A stretch of DNA of 61,205 nt from Anaerolineae bacterium (lineage in GTDB: Bacteria; Chloroflexota; Anaerolineae; Aggregatilineales; Phototrophicaceae): the NCBI GenBank assembly GCA_022820665.1, contig JAJEFB010000039.1, positions 1-61,205 on the forward strand, written 5' to 3'. Position 1 is the stretch's first letter, and the number at the start of each line of letters is the position of its first letter. Made by a program: the position numbers and the translations under genes. The notes beneath the pieces are model-generated. The model made no database searches. It was not told where the DNA came from and was given only the letters and a program-made list of their open reading frames with translations. Below, one piece after another: positions 27,677-35,886 of this stretch.

Positions 27677-29275
27677 ATGCTGATCCATACACGCTCAGTC
27701 GCGCGCAAAGTCTTTGACATCTGGCGTAGTCCGGGTCGCTTCACCAAGAACCCCGATATCGTAGTCGCCCCAACGGGTCGTTACTTGTTGATCTACAGCG
27801 ATGTGGACGCGCATTGGTCGCTGAAGAACCAGATCTTGACCTTGCTGGCCAGTGATGACGGGGGCGCCACCTGGTACAAACATCGCGAGATTGATCAAGC
27901 GGATCTGTCCGCCGGCGATGAACGTCTGGTGACGCCGCGGCTGAGCCTGCTCGCCGACGGACGCCTGGTTGTCATTGTGGATCATGACGACGATGAGCAC
28001 TTCCATGAAGATCAAGAACCCGGCAACTGGCTCTATTGGAGCCACGACGGCGGCGATACCTGGTCCGAAGCGCAAAGAGATAACGGCATCGGCGGCTTCG
28101 AACCCGACCGCGTCATGGACCTGCCCGACGGCACGCTCGGCGTCACATCGCACTTAATGCGCGGCGGGTCGCAAGAGTTCGCGCAGGTCCTGTGGACCTC
28201 GGAGGACCGCGGCCGGACCTGGACCGAAAGAAGCACTATCGCGCATGACGGCTACCACCGCTTCTGCGAAGGCGCGCTTGTGCTAATAGACGCCGGGCGA
28301 CGGCTGGCATGTGTCATGCGCGAGAATCACTCGGGCGGCATCCCCTCATTCGTCGCCTTTTCCAATGACAGCGGCCACAACTGGAGCGAGCCGAAAATGC
28401 TGCCTTTCGCGCTGCATCGACCCTACGCCAAACAGCTCACAGACGGGCGTGTCATGGTGACGGGCAGAAACGTGAACGGTGGGCTGGGAACTTACGCCTG
28501 GGCTGGCGACCTGGAAGCGGAAGCTGGCAGATATGCGATCGGCGGTCCCCGACGAAAGTATGCCGCCGAATTAAAAGATGGCGCGCTGGTCATTCACAAC
28601 CGGCCTGAACATGAATGCCGCTATACCCTGCTCCCGCCGGAGTCGTCATTCAGCGCTGTCGATTTCGAGGCGGCATTGCGAGTTGAGGCTTCTGCCGGAC
28701 ATGCCGCGGTCGCCTTCATGTCGATCTCGCGTCTGGGACAACTGCTGCGCATCGCGCCCGATCATATTGCGATCTCTCGTGGACGACACGAAGCCCGCCA
28801 TCCTGTTGATATGACCGCCTTTCACCGAGTGGGTCTGCACCACCGGCGCGGTTGGCTGCAAGTCAAGCTGGACGGCGAAACTGTCTTAAGTCGCTGCGTT
28901 TTCCGCGAAGAGAGGCCCGCCAACGATTTTCATGGCGGGGACCCGGCGCGGCGCAGTCAATTTGGACAGTTCGGCGATAGCGGTCGCAGCTATTGGCGGG
29001 CGGTCTCGTACCGGCTGGGAAACCCCGAGCTCAATAACTTCGCTTGGCGCTGGGGCGCCTCATCCGGCGAATACCCCGATCAATACCAGCGCGAGCGCAT
29101 GATACAGATTCACGCCAATCACCCCGCGCAAAAGCCCTGGCCCGATCATGGCTATTCATCGTGGATTCAACGCGAGGACGGGGGCGTTTACCTGGTAGAT
29201 TACAGCAACTTGGGCGATGTCGCCGACACCGCCCACCTGATCGGGGTCAATATCGAAGCGGAAGACATCGCTTGA
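27677..29275 (+). CDS. Sialidase-fold (BNR/Asp-box) glycan hydrolase-like protein
   Basis: A 532-residue six-bladed beta-propeller protein. Four Asp boxes (S-x-D-x-G-x-x-W) are at residues 59-66, 122-129, 175-182 and 229-236. A region of about 280-450 looks like a LamG/concanavalin-type sandwich inserted before the final propeller strand, which reappears as YSSWIQREDGGVYLVDYSN near 495-513. There is no signal peptide, so the site of action is probably cytoplasmic. Sialidase activity is not assured: the usual arginine triad cannot be assigned by eye, and many such proteins act on other sugars. The ribosome site GAAAGGC precedes the ATG. Confidence 0.85.
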   Translation: MLIHTRSVARKVFDIWRSPGRFTKNPDIVVAPTGRYLLIYSDVDAHWSLKNQILTLLASDDGGATWYKHREIDQADLSAGDERLVTPRLSLLADGRLVVIVDHDDDEHFHEDQEPGNWLYWSHDGGDTWSEAQRDNGIGGFEPDRVMDLPDGTLGVTSHLMRGGSQEFAQVLWTSEDRGRTWTERSTIAHDGYHRFCEGALVLIDAGRRLACVMRENHSGGIPSFVAFSNDSGHNWSEPKMLPFALHRPYAKQLTDGRVMVTGRNVNGGLGTYAWAGDLEAEAGRYAIGGPRRKYAAELKDGALVIHNRPEHECRYTLLPPESSFSAVDFEAALRVEASAGHAAVAFMSISRLGQLLRIAPDHIAISRGRHEARHPVDMTAFHRVGLHHRRGWLQVKLDGETVLSRCVFREERPANDFHGGDPARRSQFGQFGDSGRSYWRAVSYRLGNPELNNFAWRWGASSGEYPDQYQRERMIQIHANHPAQKPWPDHGYSSWIQREDGGVYLVDYSNLGDVADTAHLIGVNIEAEDIA

Positions 29276-29281
29276 TACATT

Positions 29282-29310
29282 TTGCCATAGCAGCTCCGCA
29301 GGCATATAAT
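29282..29310 (+). promoter_or_regulatory. Sigma70-type promoter for the MDR dehydrogenase gene
   Basis: TTGCCA (29282-29287), exactly 17 bases, then a perfect TATAAT (29305-29310). It starts seven bases after the stop codon of the sialidase-like gene and would give a leader of about 180 bases. Confidence 0.65.
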
Positions 29311-29497
29311 CCCTCGTATGTTGACCAAAGCGAAAAACGGCAAATGCCGCGAACCGGAAAGCCGAGGCGCATTCCTATTGTGAAACCTGTGCCGAGTGAC
29401 TGCAGGGGTTGTCTTCGACCGCCGCTGTAATGACCAAGCCCCAGCGATAGGATCGAGCTTGCTATTGGGCAAAGACCTTGAGAAAGGATAAGCCAAG
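29311..29497 (+). promoter_or_regulatory. Structured 5' leader with a 21-codon open frame
   Basis: The leader between the promoter and the dehydrogenase start carries a short frame (ATG at 29318, stop at 29381-29383; MLTKAKNGK to GAFLL), a CGGC-AAAT-GCCG hairpin, and an imperfect stem pairing GGGGTTGTC near 29404 with GACCAAGCCCC near 29430. I could not match it to a known riboswitch. Confidence 0.3.
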
Positions 29498-30553
29498 ATG
29501 CCACGTCGACTCGCAGTGACCGGACCGTATGAGGCGAGCGTTCTGGAATATGAAGACCGCGTCTTGGACGAGAACGAAGTGTTGGTGCGCACGGAGATCG
29601 CCTCCGCTAAGCATGGCACTACCTTTGCCATGCTTGATGGACGCAGCTTCGCCGGAAAGCGCTTTGATCTCGAGCGGCATATCTTCCTAGACGCTGAAAA
29701 AAGAGAGGCTGTTCACAGTCCTTCGACCGAGACTCCGTGGAATACGGGCACGAGCGGTATCGGCGTAGTCGAAGCCATTGGCGCAGGTGTGACGCGCTTT
29801 TCACCTGGCGATCGCGTGGTCGGCGTGATGGATATCCGCGAGACGAATATTGTCAGAGAAGAATGGATCTTCCCTCTAGGCGATCTTGACCCGCTCATCG
29901 CCCTGTGCATGGAGCCAGCTTACGTTTCGATTCACTGCGTCCGTGAATCCAACCTGCGCTTCGGCGATCGAGTCGCGGTCATCGGGCTGGGCGCCTTGGG
30001 ATTGCTGGCAGTTAGTATCGCCCGCGCCGCCGGAGCGGATAAAATAATTGCCGTCGACCTCTTGCCAAAACGTCGGGCGCTTGCCGCGGAATACGGCGCT
30101 GAAGTCACTCTGGATCCGCGCGACGGCGATGTAGGACTGAAGATTCGCGAATTGACAAACGATATGGGAGTCGACATCACTATTGAACTGACCGGCAACT
30201 ATATCGGGTTGAATACAGCCATCATCAGCACGCGAGTGGGCGGCTTGATCTGTTCCGCCGGATTCTATCAGGGCGAAGCGCAGGGACTTTTTCTCGGCCG
30301 TGAATGGCATCACAATCGGCTGACGATGATCGTCCCGCACGGTTGTGGCGGGGGGCATGAATCGCGTGATTACCCCTATTGGGACCAGCAGCGAGCTTTC
30401 GAGACGATCTTGGCCATGATGCGGCGGGGACAGTTGAACGCCCGCGGCTTGATCAACAAAGTCTATTCGCTGGAGGAAGCGACGCGCGCGTTCCAGCACA
30501 TCAGGGAGCAGCCCGATGACATTATCAAGTTCGCGGTGGATCTTCGCAACTAG
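29498..30553 (+). CDS. Medium-chain dehydrogenase/reductase, zinc-ligand-poor
   Basis: A 351-residue MDR protein with a GroES-like N-terminal domain and a Rossmann domain (GLGALGLLA near residue 165, then VDLLPKRRALA). The usual catalytic-zinc ligands appear missing: the first cysteine position reads ASAKHG, and the G-H-E motif reads GTSGIG near residue 85. The C-E-P-x-x-C area reads ALCMEPAYVSIHC, so one cysteine may remain. It may therefore be a zinc-independent reductase or eliminase-like member. The late segment VYSLEEATRAFQHI is standard for the family. It has its own promoter. The sugar context suggests a sugar or polyol substrate. Confidence 0.85.
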   Translation: MPRRLAVTGPYEASVLEYEDRVLDENEVLVRTEIASAKHGTTFAMLDGRSFAGKRFDLERHIFLDAEKREAVHSPSTETPWNTGTSGIGVVEAIGAGVTRFSPGDRVVGVMDIRETNIVREEWIFPLGDLDPLIALCMEPAYVSIHCVRESNLRFGDRVAVIGLGALGLLAVSIARAAGADKIIAVDLLPKRRALAAEYGAEVTLDPRDGDVGLKIRELTNDMGVDITIELTGNYIGLNTAIISTRVGGLICSAGFYQGEAQGLFLGREWHHNRLTMIVPHGCGGGHESRDYPYWDQQRAFETILAMMRRGQLNARGLINKVYSLEEATRAFQHIREQPDDIIKFAVDLRN

Positions 30554-30560
30554 CCAAGAA

Positions 30561-31415
30561 TTAGAACTTAACGCCACCTTGCGTCAAGCCTTCAACGAAG
30601 CGGCGCTGCAGCGCTAGAAACAGCGCCAAAACAGGTGCGATCATCATGAAGGCGCCCGCGCTCGTCATCGCCCAATCCCTGCCAAAGCGGTCGGTGAATT
30701 TGAAATAACTTGTTGTGACCGGAAACATATCCGGCTTATGTATGAAGATCAGCGCGACCTGGAATTCGCTCCAGATGCCCAGCCCCACTACAAGACCAAC
30801 TGTCAAAAAACCGGGCCAAGCCAAGGGCACAATTATCCTAAGCAGCACCTGCAACTCATTTGCGCCGTCAACACGCGCGGCGTCTTCCAACTCTACCGGC
30901 AGACCGATTAGATAAGAGCGTAGCAAAAAGATCGAAAACGGCGCGTTTAGAGCTGTGTAAATGAGAATGAGTCCATGATAGGTATTTAGCAAACCCAACT
31001 GTCGCCACAAAAAGAATAAGGGAACGAGGTACAGCCATATTGGCACGGTAGAAGCCACCAACAAATAGATCATGACGAAATTCGCGCCAGGCGGATTCTT
31101 ACGCGCCAGGCTGTAAGCGGCCAATCCGCCCAGCGTTAACTCCGCGACAACGGTGCCGATGACGAGGATCACGCTGTTTTTGAAGGTACGAGAGAATTCG
31201 CCTTTCTCCCAGGCGTTACCGAAGTTTTCAAGGTGCACCTGTCGCGGCAAACCGAGCGGGTTCAAACCGATCTCTGAATTGGATTTGATGGAATTCAAGC
31301 CCAGCAATACCACCGGACCCAAGGAAAAGACAACCAGAATAGAAAGGAAAATGTGATTGAACGCGTTGCTCTCGCGCTGCTTGCGGAACAGCGCAAATTC
31401 TCGTCTGACGGTCAT
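30561..31415 (-). CDS. CUT1 sugar ABC transporter permease, MalG type
   Basis: About 284 residues with six helices and a coupling loop ELEDAARVDGANELQV followed by IVPLAWP. I prefer the ATG at 31415: it overlaps the stop of the upstream permease as ATGA and has AGAGGGG at a workable distance, whereas the ATG at 31424 sits directly against that site. It pairs with the MalF-type permease upstream and with the binding protein at 32508-33827. No ATPase is encoded nearby. Confidence 0.93.
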   Translation of the reverse strand: MTVRREFALFRKQRESNAFNHIFLSILVVFSLGPVVLLGLNSIKSNSEIGLNPLGLPRQVHLENFGNAWEKGEFSRTFKNSVILVIGTVVAELTLGGLAAYSLARKNPPGANFVMIYLLVASTVPIWLYLVPLFFLWRQLGLLNTYHGLILIYTALNAPFSIFLLRSYLIGLPVELEDAARVDGANELQVLLRIIVPLAWPGFLTVGLVVGLGIWSEFQVALIFIHKPDMFPVTTSYFKFTDRFGRDWAMTSAGAFMMIAPVLALFLALQRRFVEGLTQGGVKF

Positions 31416-32365
31416 ATATCCCATCCCCTCTTACGCAGGTAGGCGAAGGCGCTTACAATCAGACCCGCGAAGGCGCATATCGTAATTCCCTGCGCCGCAG
31501 CGTAACCAGCCTCAAATCGTTGGAAGGCGTTCTTATAGATGTCGATGCCAAGTACTTCGGTTGCCCCAGCTGGACCGCCCCCCGTCAGAATGAAAATGTA
31601 GTCGAACACGAGGAATGCCCAAATCATCACCATCATCATCATGAAAAGCACAACCGGTCTGATACCGGGCAAAGTAACATGCCAGAATTCCTGCCAGCGG
31701 TTGGCGCCGTCGACTTTTGCCGCATCGTACAAGACAGGATCAATGCCTTGCATCGCAGTCAGGAATAACACCATGAGGAAACCCCAGAAGTGCCAGTTAT
31801 CGGCGAAGGCGATCGCCCAGAGCGCCGTGTCCGATTGACCCAATAGCGCTTTGTCATAACCGACAAGTGTCGGTAAGCCAAAACGTGGATTGTATAAATA
31901 TCGCCAGATCGTGGCTGTTACAACGCTGGGCAAAATGAAGGGCATGAATAGCGCCGTTCGATAGAACATGGCGCCCCGCTTGACTTTTGCCAGCAAGCTG
32001 GAGCCGAATAAGGCAAAGATGAATGGCACCGTAATGAAGAAAAGCATCCACTGGATATTCCGCAACAGGGCATCAATGTGGCTTTGATCCTCGAAGAACA
32101 TTTCTTCAAAATTGCGCAATCCGATGAATTCCGCTTCGCCGATCCCGGACCAATCGGTGAATGAGTAATAAACCCCTTGTATGGCCGGGAACACCACGAC
32201 AAACGCGTGCAAACCCAGGATAGGGAGCAGAAATATCCAGGGAACGACAAGATATCGCATGAGGCGATAGCGCGACCAGTTGTCTCTCTTGCGCTTCGGC
32301 TTGAGTGGTTTCAGGGCTTTCGTCTCGGACTGAGAATCGGATAGCGCTCCAGCGTTCCACGCCAT
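31412..32365 (-). CDS. CUT1 sugar ABC transporter permease, MalF type
   Basis: About 317 residues. I start it at the ATG at 32365 (MAWNAGALSDSQSE): the longer in-frame extension to 32497 would translate through the hairpin behind the binding-protein gene and has no family resemblance. A charged cytoplasmic N-terminus precedes six helices; the coupling loop is YDAAKVDGANRWQEFWH then TLPGIRP. AGAGAGGAATGTG-like purines precede the start. It is part of the three-gene importer with the downstream MalG-type gene (ATGA overlap) and the upstream binding protein. Confidence 0.92.
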   Translation of the reverse strand: MAWNAGALSDSQSETKALKPLKPKRKRDNWSRYRLMRYLVVPWIFLLPILGLHAFVVVFPAIQGVYYSFTDWSGIGEAEFIGLRNFEEMFFEDQSHIDALLRNIQWMLFFITVPFIFALFGSSLLAKVKRGAMFYRTALFMPFILPSVVTATIWRYLYNPRFGLPTLVGYDKALLGQSDTALWAIAFADNWHFWGFLMVLFLTAMQGIDPVLYDAAKVDGANRWQEFWHVTLPGIRPVVLFMMMMVMIWAFLVFDYIFILTGGGPAGATEVLGIDIYKNAFQRFEAGYAAAQGITICAFAGLIVSAFAYLRKRGWDI

Positions 32366-32457
32366 AAACACATTCCTCTCAATTCTTAAACGCGTCCCGC
32401 CACTGCTGATTGTGAAGAACGAATTGAACGATAATGAGTGAACAGGATCCAGGAAAG

Positions 32458-32496
32458 TGTTGGCGTTCCGGCAAGAACTGCGCCAGAACGCCAACA
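32458..32496 (-). terminator. Hairpin between binding protein and MalF-type permease
   Basis: GTTGGCGTTC (32459-32468) pairs perfectly with GAACGCCAAC (32486-32495), extendable by one T-A pair on each side. It begins 12 bases before the binding-protein stop codon side and precedes the permease start by about 90 bases. Confidence 0.6.
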
Positions 32497-32507
32497 TGGG
32501 ATTGAGC

Positions 32508-33827
32508 TTATCGGGCGGGAATCGGCGGGATCAGACCCTCGGCAAATTCCTCTTCAAATTCCTTCTGCATGCCGGCGAGGTAATCCTCCACGGAGATTTG
32601 GTCATCGTACACGCGCACGATTTGCTCCCACAACCAGACGTTGGTGCGAGCGGGCCAGAAACTCCAACTTGTGTAGCCGACGTTGCCAGCCGCCGAGGCT
32701 TGGCCAAATTCTTGATACAGACGCGCCTCGCGCGGATCGGCCTCGGCGAAGACGTCGCCTTCGTAAATCAGAGGCGCTGGCGCATTCCCGCAAGCGGCAT
32801 GCGACTGTGCCTGAAAACCCGTGCTGTAATAGTGGTCAAGCACGGCTGCTGCCGCGTCCGGATTTTGGGTCGCGGAACTGATTCCCCAACTCGAACCCAC
32901 ACCGATGATGAAATGCGCCTCGTCTGAAAAGGTTGTCGGAAACGCGAACCAGTCCCACTCATTCGTGTTGCCAGCCGCTTCACCGAAGAAGTCGCGCTGG
33001 TAGTTGTCCAACATCCAGGTGCCTTCGAAGCTCATGGCAATCTCGCCCACGCCAAACAGCGCATGCGCCGAATCGAATGTGTCAGCGAAGAAGAGATCCA
33101 TGCCTCCCATGAACCAGCCATCCTGAACTACGCGTTTCAATTCCGTCATCGCCTCGACAAAAGCGGGGTCGGTCCAGGGACGCTGACCTGTGAGCGCCTC
33201 ATAAACCAGTTCAGGTCCGGCGTGATGGCTTAGGAAGACACTGACCGCCCATTCGTAGCAGGGTGCGCATTCACCGAATGCGGGACCCATAACTACAAGG
33301 CCGGCGTCAACAATGGCTTCACCCAAAGCGACAAACTCATCGTAAGTCTTGGGAATTGACCAACCGTTCTCCTCGAAGACTGTCTTGTTGTAGTACAAAA
33401 TGACCGTCTCAAGTTCCTCGGAAAGGCTGTACAGCGAACCTTCAACCCGCCCCAGATCAAGCGCCCATGGAGCAAAGCGATCGTCCCAGTTATACTCATC
33501 CGAGTAGTGGTCGAGAGAGAGTAGCAGACCCGCATTTGCCAACTCCAACATGAAAGAAGGACCGTGCGAGTAGGTAATGTCGGGACCGGCGCCGCCTTGC
33601 AACGCTGTGCGCTGCGCGTCGATGAGACCCGTGCTTGGCTGCAGTACAACTTCAATAGTGATGTCTTCGCGCGGGAACGTTTCCACCAGCATGTCTGACC
33701 AGCATGTGCCTGTATCGTCATCGGCAGCCCAGATTGTTACATTATTATCCTGCGCCATTGATGCTCCGGCAAAAAGAGCCGTGATCAACAACAACAGCGA
33801 CAAAACGGCGAGTCTTCTTCTTAACAT
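32508..33827 (-). CDS. Extracellular solute-binding protein family 1 (CUT1)
   Basis: A 439-residue sugar-binding protein. It has a Sec signal peptide (MLRRRLAVLSLLLLITALFA, cleavage near GASMAQ) and no lipobox cysteine. Typical motifs include LYSLSEELETVILYYNKTVF (about residues 130-150) and MSFEGTWMLDNY. The ribosome site AAAGGAAA precedes the ATG. It heads a leftward operon with two permeases. The ligand is not identifiable. The divergent MDR dehydrogenase and sialidase-like genes nearby suggest an animal-type or algal glycan fragment, which is inference only. Confidence 0.92.
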   Translation of the reverse strand: MLRRRLAVLSLLLLITALFAGASMAQDNNVTIWAADDDTGTCWSDMLVETFPREDITIEVVLQPSTGLIDAQRTALQGGAGPDITYSHGPSFMLELANAGLLLSLDHYSDEYNWDDRFAPWALDLGRVEGSLYSLSEELETVILYYNKTVFEENGWSIPKTYDEFVALGEAIVDAGLVVMGPAFGECAPCYEWAVSVFLSHHAGPELVYEALTGQRPWTDPAFVEAMTELKRVVQDGWFMGGMDLFFADTFDSAHALFGVGEIAMSFEGTWMLDNYQRDFFGEAAGNTNEWDWFAFPTTFSDEAHFIIGVGSSWGISSATQNPDAAAAVLDHYYSTGFQAQSHAACGNAPAPLIYEGDVFAEADPREARLYQEFGQASAAGNVGYTSWSFWPARTNVWLWEQIVRVYDDQISVEDYLAGMQKEFEEEFAEGLIPPIPAR

Positions 33828-34085
33828 TGCAGGTTTCCTTTCGTTACAGCAAATAATTCAGATTCGTCTAGCATGCCATACGCGTTAACGTAATCCTACC
33901 ACTCACACCTCCTTATGTGCTTTTACGTTGAATGCCCGATTTGATCGCCGCGACGAGTAAATTATGAAGTGAAGGACGCCAATGTCTCATCAAGGAATCT
34001 TAAGATTGAACAGTCCACTCCATCGAGAGTATAACAATTCCAATGGTGATGTCAAAACACCCAAGCGACGGGCAGTGTATCCATT

Positions 34086-34207
34086 TCGGTTGTAATAGAC
34101 TTAGCCAATCCCCGACATAAGATCCTTAACCCATAATACGATCGACGTTGGCAGGGGCGACTCGGTGGAAAATTTTCTTTATTTCAACCGACTTCGATAC
34201 CCTGCCC
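34086..34207 (+). repeat. Dispersed intergenic repeat, copy B, with inverted ends
   Basis: It begins TCGGTTGTAATA (34086-34097) and closes with TATTTCAACCGA (34180-34191), 11 of 12 bases complementary, so it has MITE-like inverted ends. Inside are AAGATCCTTAACCCATAATACG and GCAGGGGCGACTCGGTGGA (34151-34169). Bases 34178-34200 are an exact 23-base reverse complement of 60729-60751. Confidence 0.65.
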
Positions 34208-34222
34208 ATGTCCCAGCTTTGT

Positions 34223-34252
34223 TTGACAAGTCAAGCGCGGGAGCGATATACT
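34223..34252 (+). promoter_or_regulatory. Sigma70-type promoter for the 34.4-39.1 kb operon
   Basis: A perfect TTGACA (34223-34228), an 18-base spacer and TATACT (34247-34252, five of six). It lies 164 bases upstream of the binding-protein ATG. Confidence 0.6.
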
Positions 34253-34415
34253 TGACGACTGGTAGCGGCCCGCAAGCCCAAGCCGCATCATTTGAATTTT
34301 TGTTAGATGACGAGAAGGGGGACATAAGCATACGACCTAAGGCATCAACATTAGCAAGAAGCTGATTAATCGCGCGCGCAGAACGATTAATCCAACTACT
34401 AGAAGGAGAAAGAAA

Positions 34416-35741
34416 ATGATACGCAGAATACTTGCTGTTTTACTTTGCGTGGTACTCGTTACGAATGTTACGGGTCAAAGCGATGAGAAACCCTATGAAG
34501 GCACGACCCTCAACTTCCTGTACTTGGCTACCGCCTTTACGAATGGGCTCAAGGAACTGGAACCGGAATTCGAAGCCTTGACCGGCATAAGCGTCGAATT
34601 CGAACTGCTGGACGAAGAAGGTTCCGTGCGCAAGACCCAACTGGAATTGGCCAGCGGAGCCGGCAACTATGATGTCGTCGGCATTCAGAGCGGGAATATA
34701 CCGCTTTACGCGGAGAACAGCTGGGTGACACCGGTTGAAAATTTCTGGGGTACGGACGTTTCGGATCCGGAGGCGCTGGACCACGACGACTTGATCGCTT
34801 CGACAATGGCCGCCATGCAATGGGATGGCGTACAACAATGCCTGCCCTTCTTTGCGGCGACGATCATCATGTACTATCAGATTGACATATTTGAAGCGGC
34901 CGGCATCGAGAGTCCGCCGACAACTTATGACGAATTGCTGGAGATCGCCCCGCTGCTTCACAGCGACGAGGTGCCGCTAATCGCTTTGAGGGGAAATCCG
35001 CCGGCCGCGCATGGCAATATCTGGCATTTCAATTCCTTCTTCCACGGTGAAGGCGCCAAGTTTTTCGCCGATTTCCCGAACGATCTGACACCGACCGTCA
35101 ATTCGCCGGAAGCCATCAGAGCGCTCACCAACTTTGTGACGCTGAAGAACAACTATGGACCAGAGGGCGTAGCCGCGTATCAATACCCCGATGTCACCAG
35201 GGCGATGCAACAAGGTACGGTTGTGATGGTCATGGAGGGGGCGCCATTAGCGGGACGTATCCTTGATCCCGAGGAGTCCAAGGTATCCGGAAATCTCGGC
35301 TTCGCCGTCGTGCCGGGCGGCGCGGCTGGTCCCAAGCCGTCATTCGCGGCGCATGGGATCTGCGTCACAGCCGATTCAGAGCATCAGGAAGCGGCTTATA
35401 CATTCGTCGAATGGGCTTTGAGCTTCGACACGATGAAGAAGATTTCCCTGGCTCTGCCACAGATTGCGGTGACACGGGACAGCCTTTGGGAAGATGCGGA
35501 CTTCATCGCCAAGTATGACTATGATTTCGGCGCTGGATCCTTCCTCAAAGCATTTCAAGACAGTCTCGCTGCCGCGCCCTTCGACTATTACCCAGCATTC
35601 GCGGGATGGCCCTTGATGGGCGATATTCTGGGGCAGGCGGTGCAAGAAGCCGAAATCGGCGCGAGGACGCCGGAAGACGCGCTCAACCACGCCAATGAAC
35701 TGATAACACAGATGCTCCAAGACGAGGGATACCTGCCTTAA
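34416..35741 (+). CDS. Extracellular solute-binding protein family 1 (CUT1)
   Basis: A 441-residue sugar receptor with a short Sec signal (MIRRILAVLLCVVLVTNVTG); its one cysteine is inside the hydrophobic core, not in a lipobox. Family segments include YEGTTLNFLYLATAFTNGL at the mature start and CLPFFAATIIMYYQIDIFEA near 145. AGAAGGAGAAAGAAA precedes the ATG. It begins a rightward operon with two permeases and a sulfatase, so the ligand may be a sulfated glycan fragment. Confidence 0.93.
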   Translation: MIRRILAVLLCVVLVTNVTGQSDEKPYEGTTLNFLYLATAFTNGLKELEPEFEALTGISVEFELLDEEGSVRKTQLELASGAGNYDVVGIQSGNIPLYAENSWVTPVENFWGTDVSDPEALDHDDLIASTMAAMQWDGVQQCLPFFAATIIMYYQIDIFEAAGIESPPTTYDELLEIAPLLHSDEVPLIALRGNPPAAHGNIWHFNSFFHGEGAKFFADFPNDLTPTVNSPEAIRALTNFVTLKNNYGPEGVAAYQYPDVTRAMQQGTVVMVMEGAPLAGRILDPEESKVSGNLGFAVVPGGAAGPKPSFAAHGICVTADSEHQEAAYTFVEWALSFDTMKKISLALPQIAVTRDSLWEDADFIAKYDYDFGAGSFLKAFQDSLAAAPFDYYPAFAGWPLMGDILGQAVQEAEIGARTPEDALNHANELITQMLQDEGYLP

Positions 35742-35753
35742 AGCTGGCATCCA

Positions 35754-35794
35754 GGACGGCTCTCGGGTTGAATCAAGGACCTCGAGAGCCGTCC
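35754..35794 (+). terminator. Hairpin between binding protein and MalF-type permease
   Basis: GGACGGCTCTCG (35754-35765) and CGAGAGCCGTCC (35783-35794) form a perfect twelve-pair stem followed by CTCTTTATT. It resembles an intrinsic terminator but the operon clearly continues, so partial termination is likely. Confidence 0.7.
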
Positions 35795-35886
35795 CTCTTT
35801 ATTGCATTCGGCGATCACGCCGGTAACCCTCGGAGTCCCGCAAAGACTTCATCACGACAAGTCGAGCAATGGTCGAGAGGCGCGAA

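Larger units (their letters stand above)
33828..34415. other. Divergent promoter region with dispersed repeat
   Basis: No gene is supported in these 588 bases between two divergent binding-protein genes. It contains repeat copy B (34086-34207) and a strong promoter for the rightward operon (34223-34252). A 66-codon frame at 34165-34365 runs through both elements and is discounted. Confidence 0.6.

Noticed and set aside
29311..29430. c-di-GMP or cobalamin riboswitch before the MDR gene
   Set aside because: Short pieces look suggestive, but the conserved core order of either class is not present.
34165..34365. A 66-codon frame in the 34.1 kb divergent region
   Set aside because: It runs through the dispersed repeat and across a strong promoter, and has no ribosome site.
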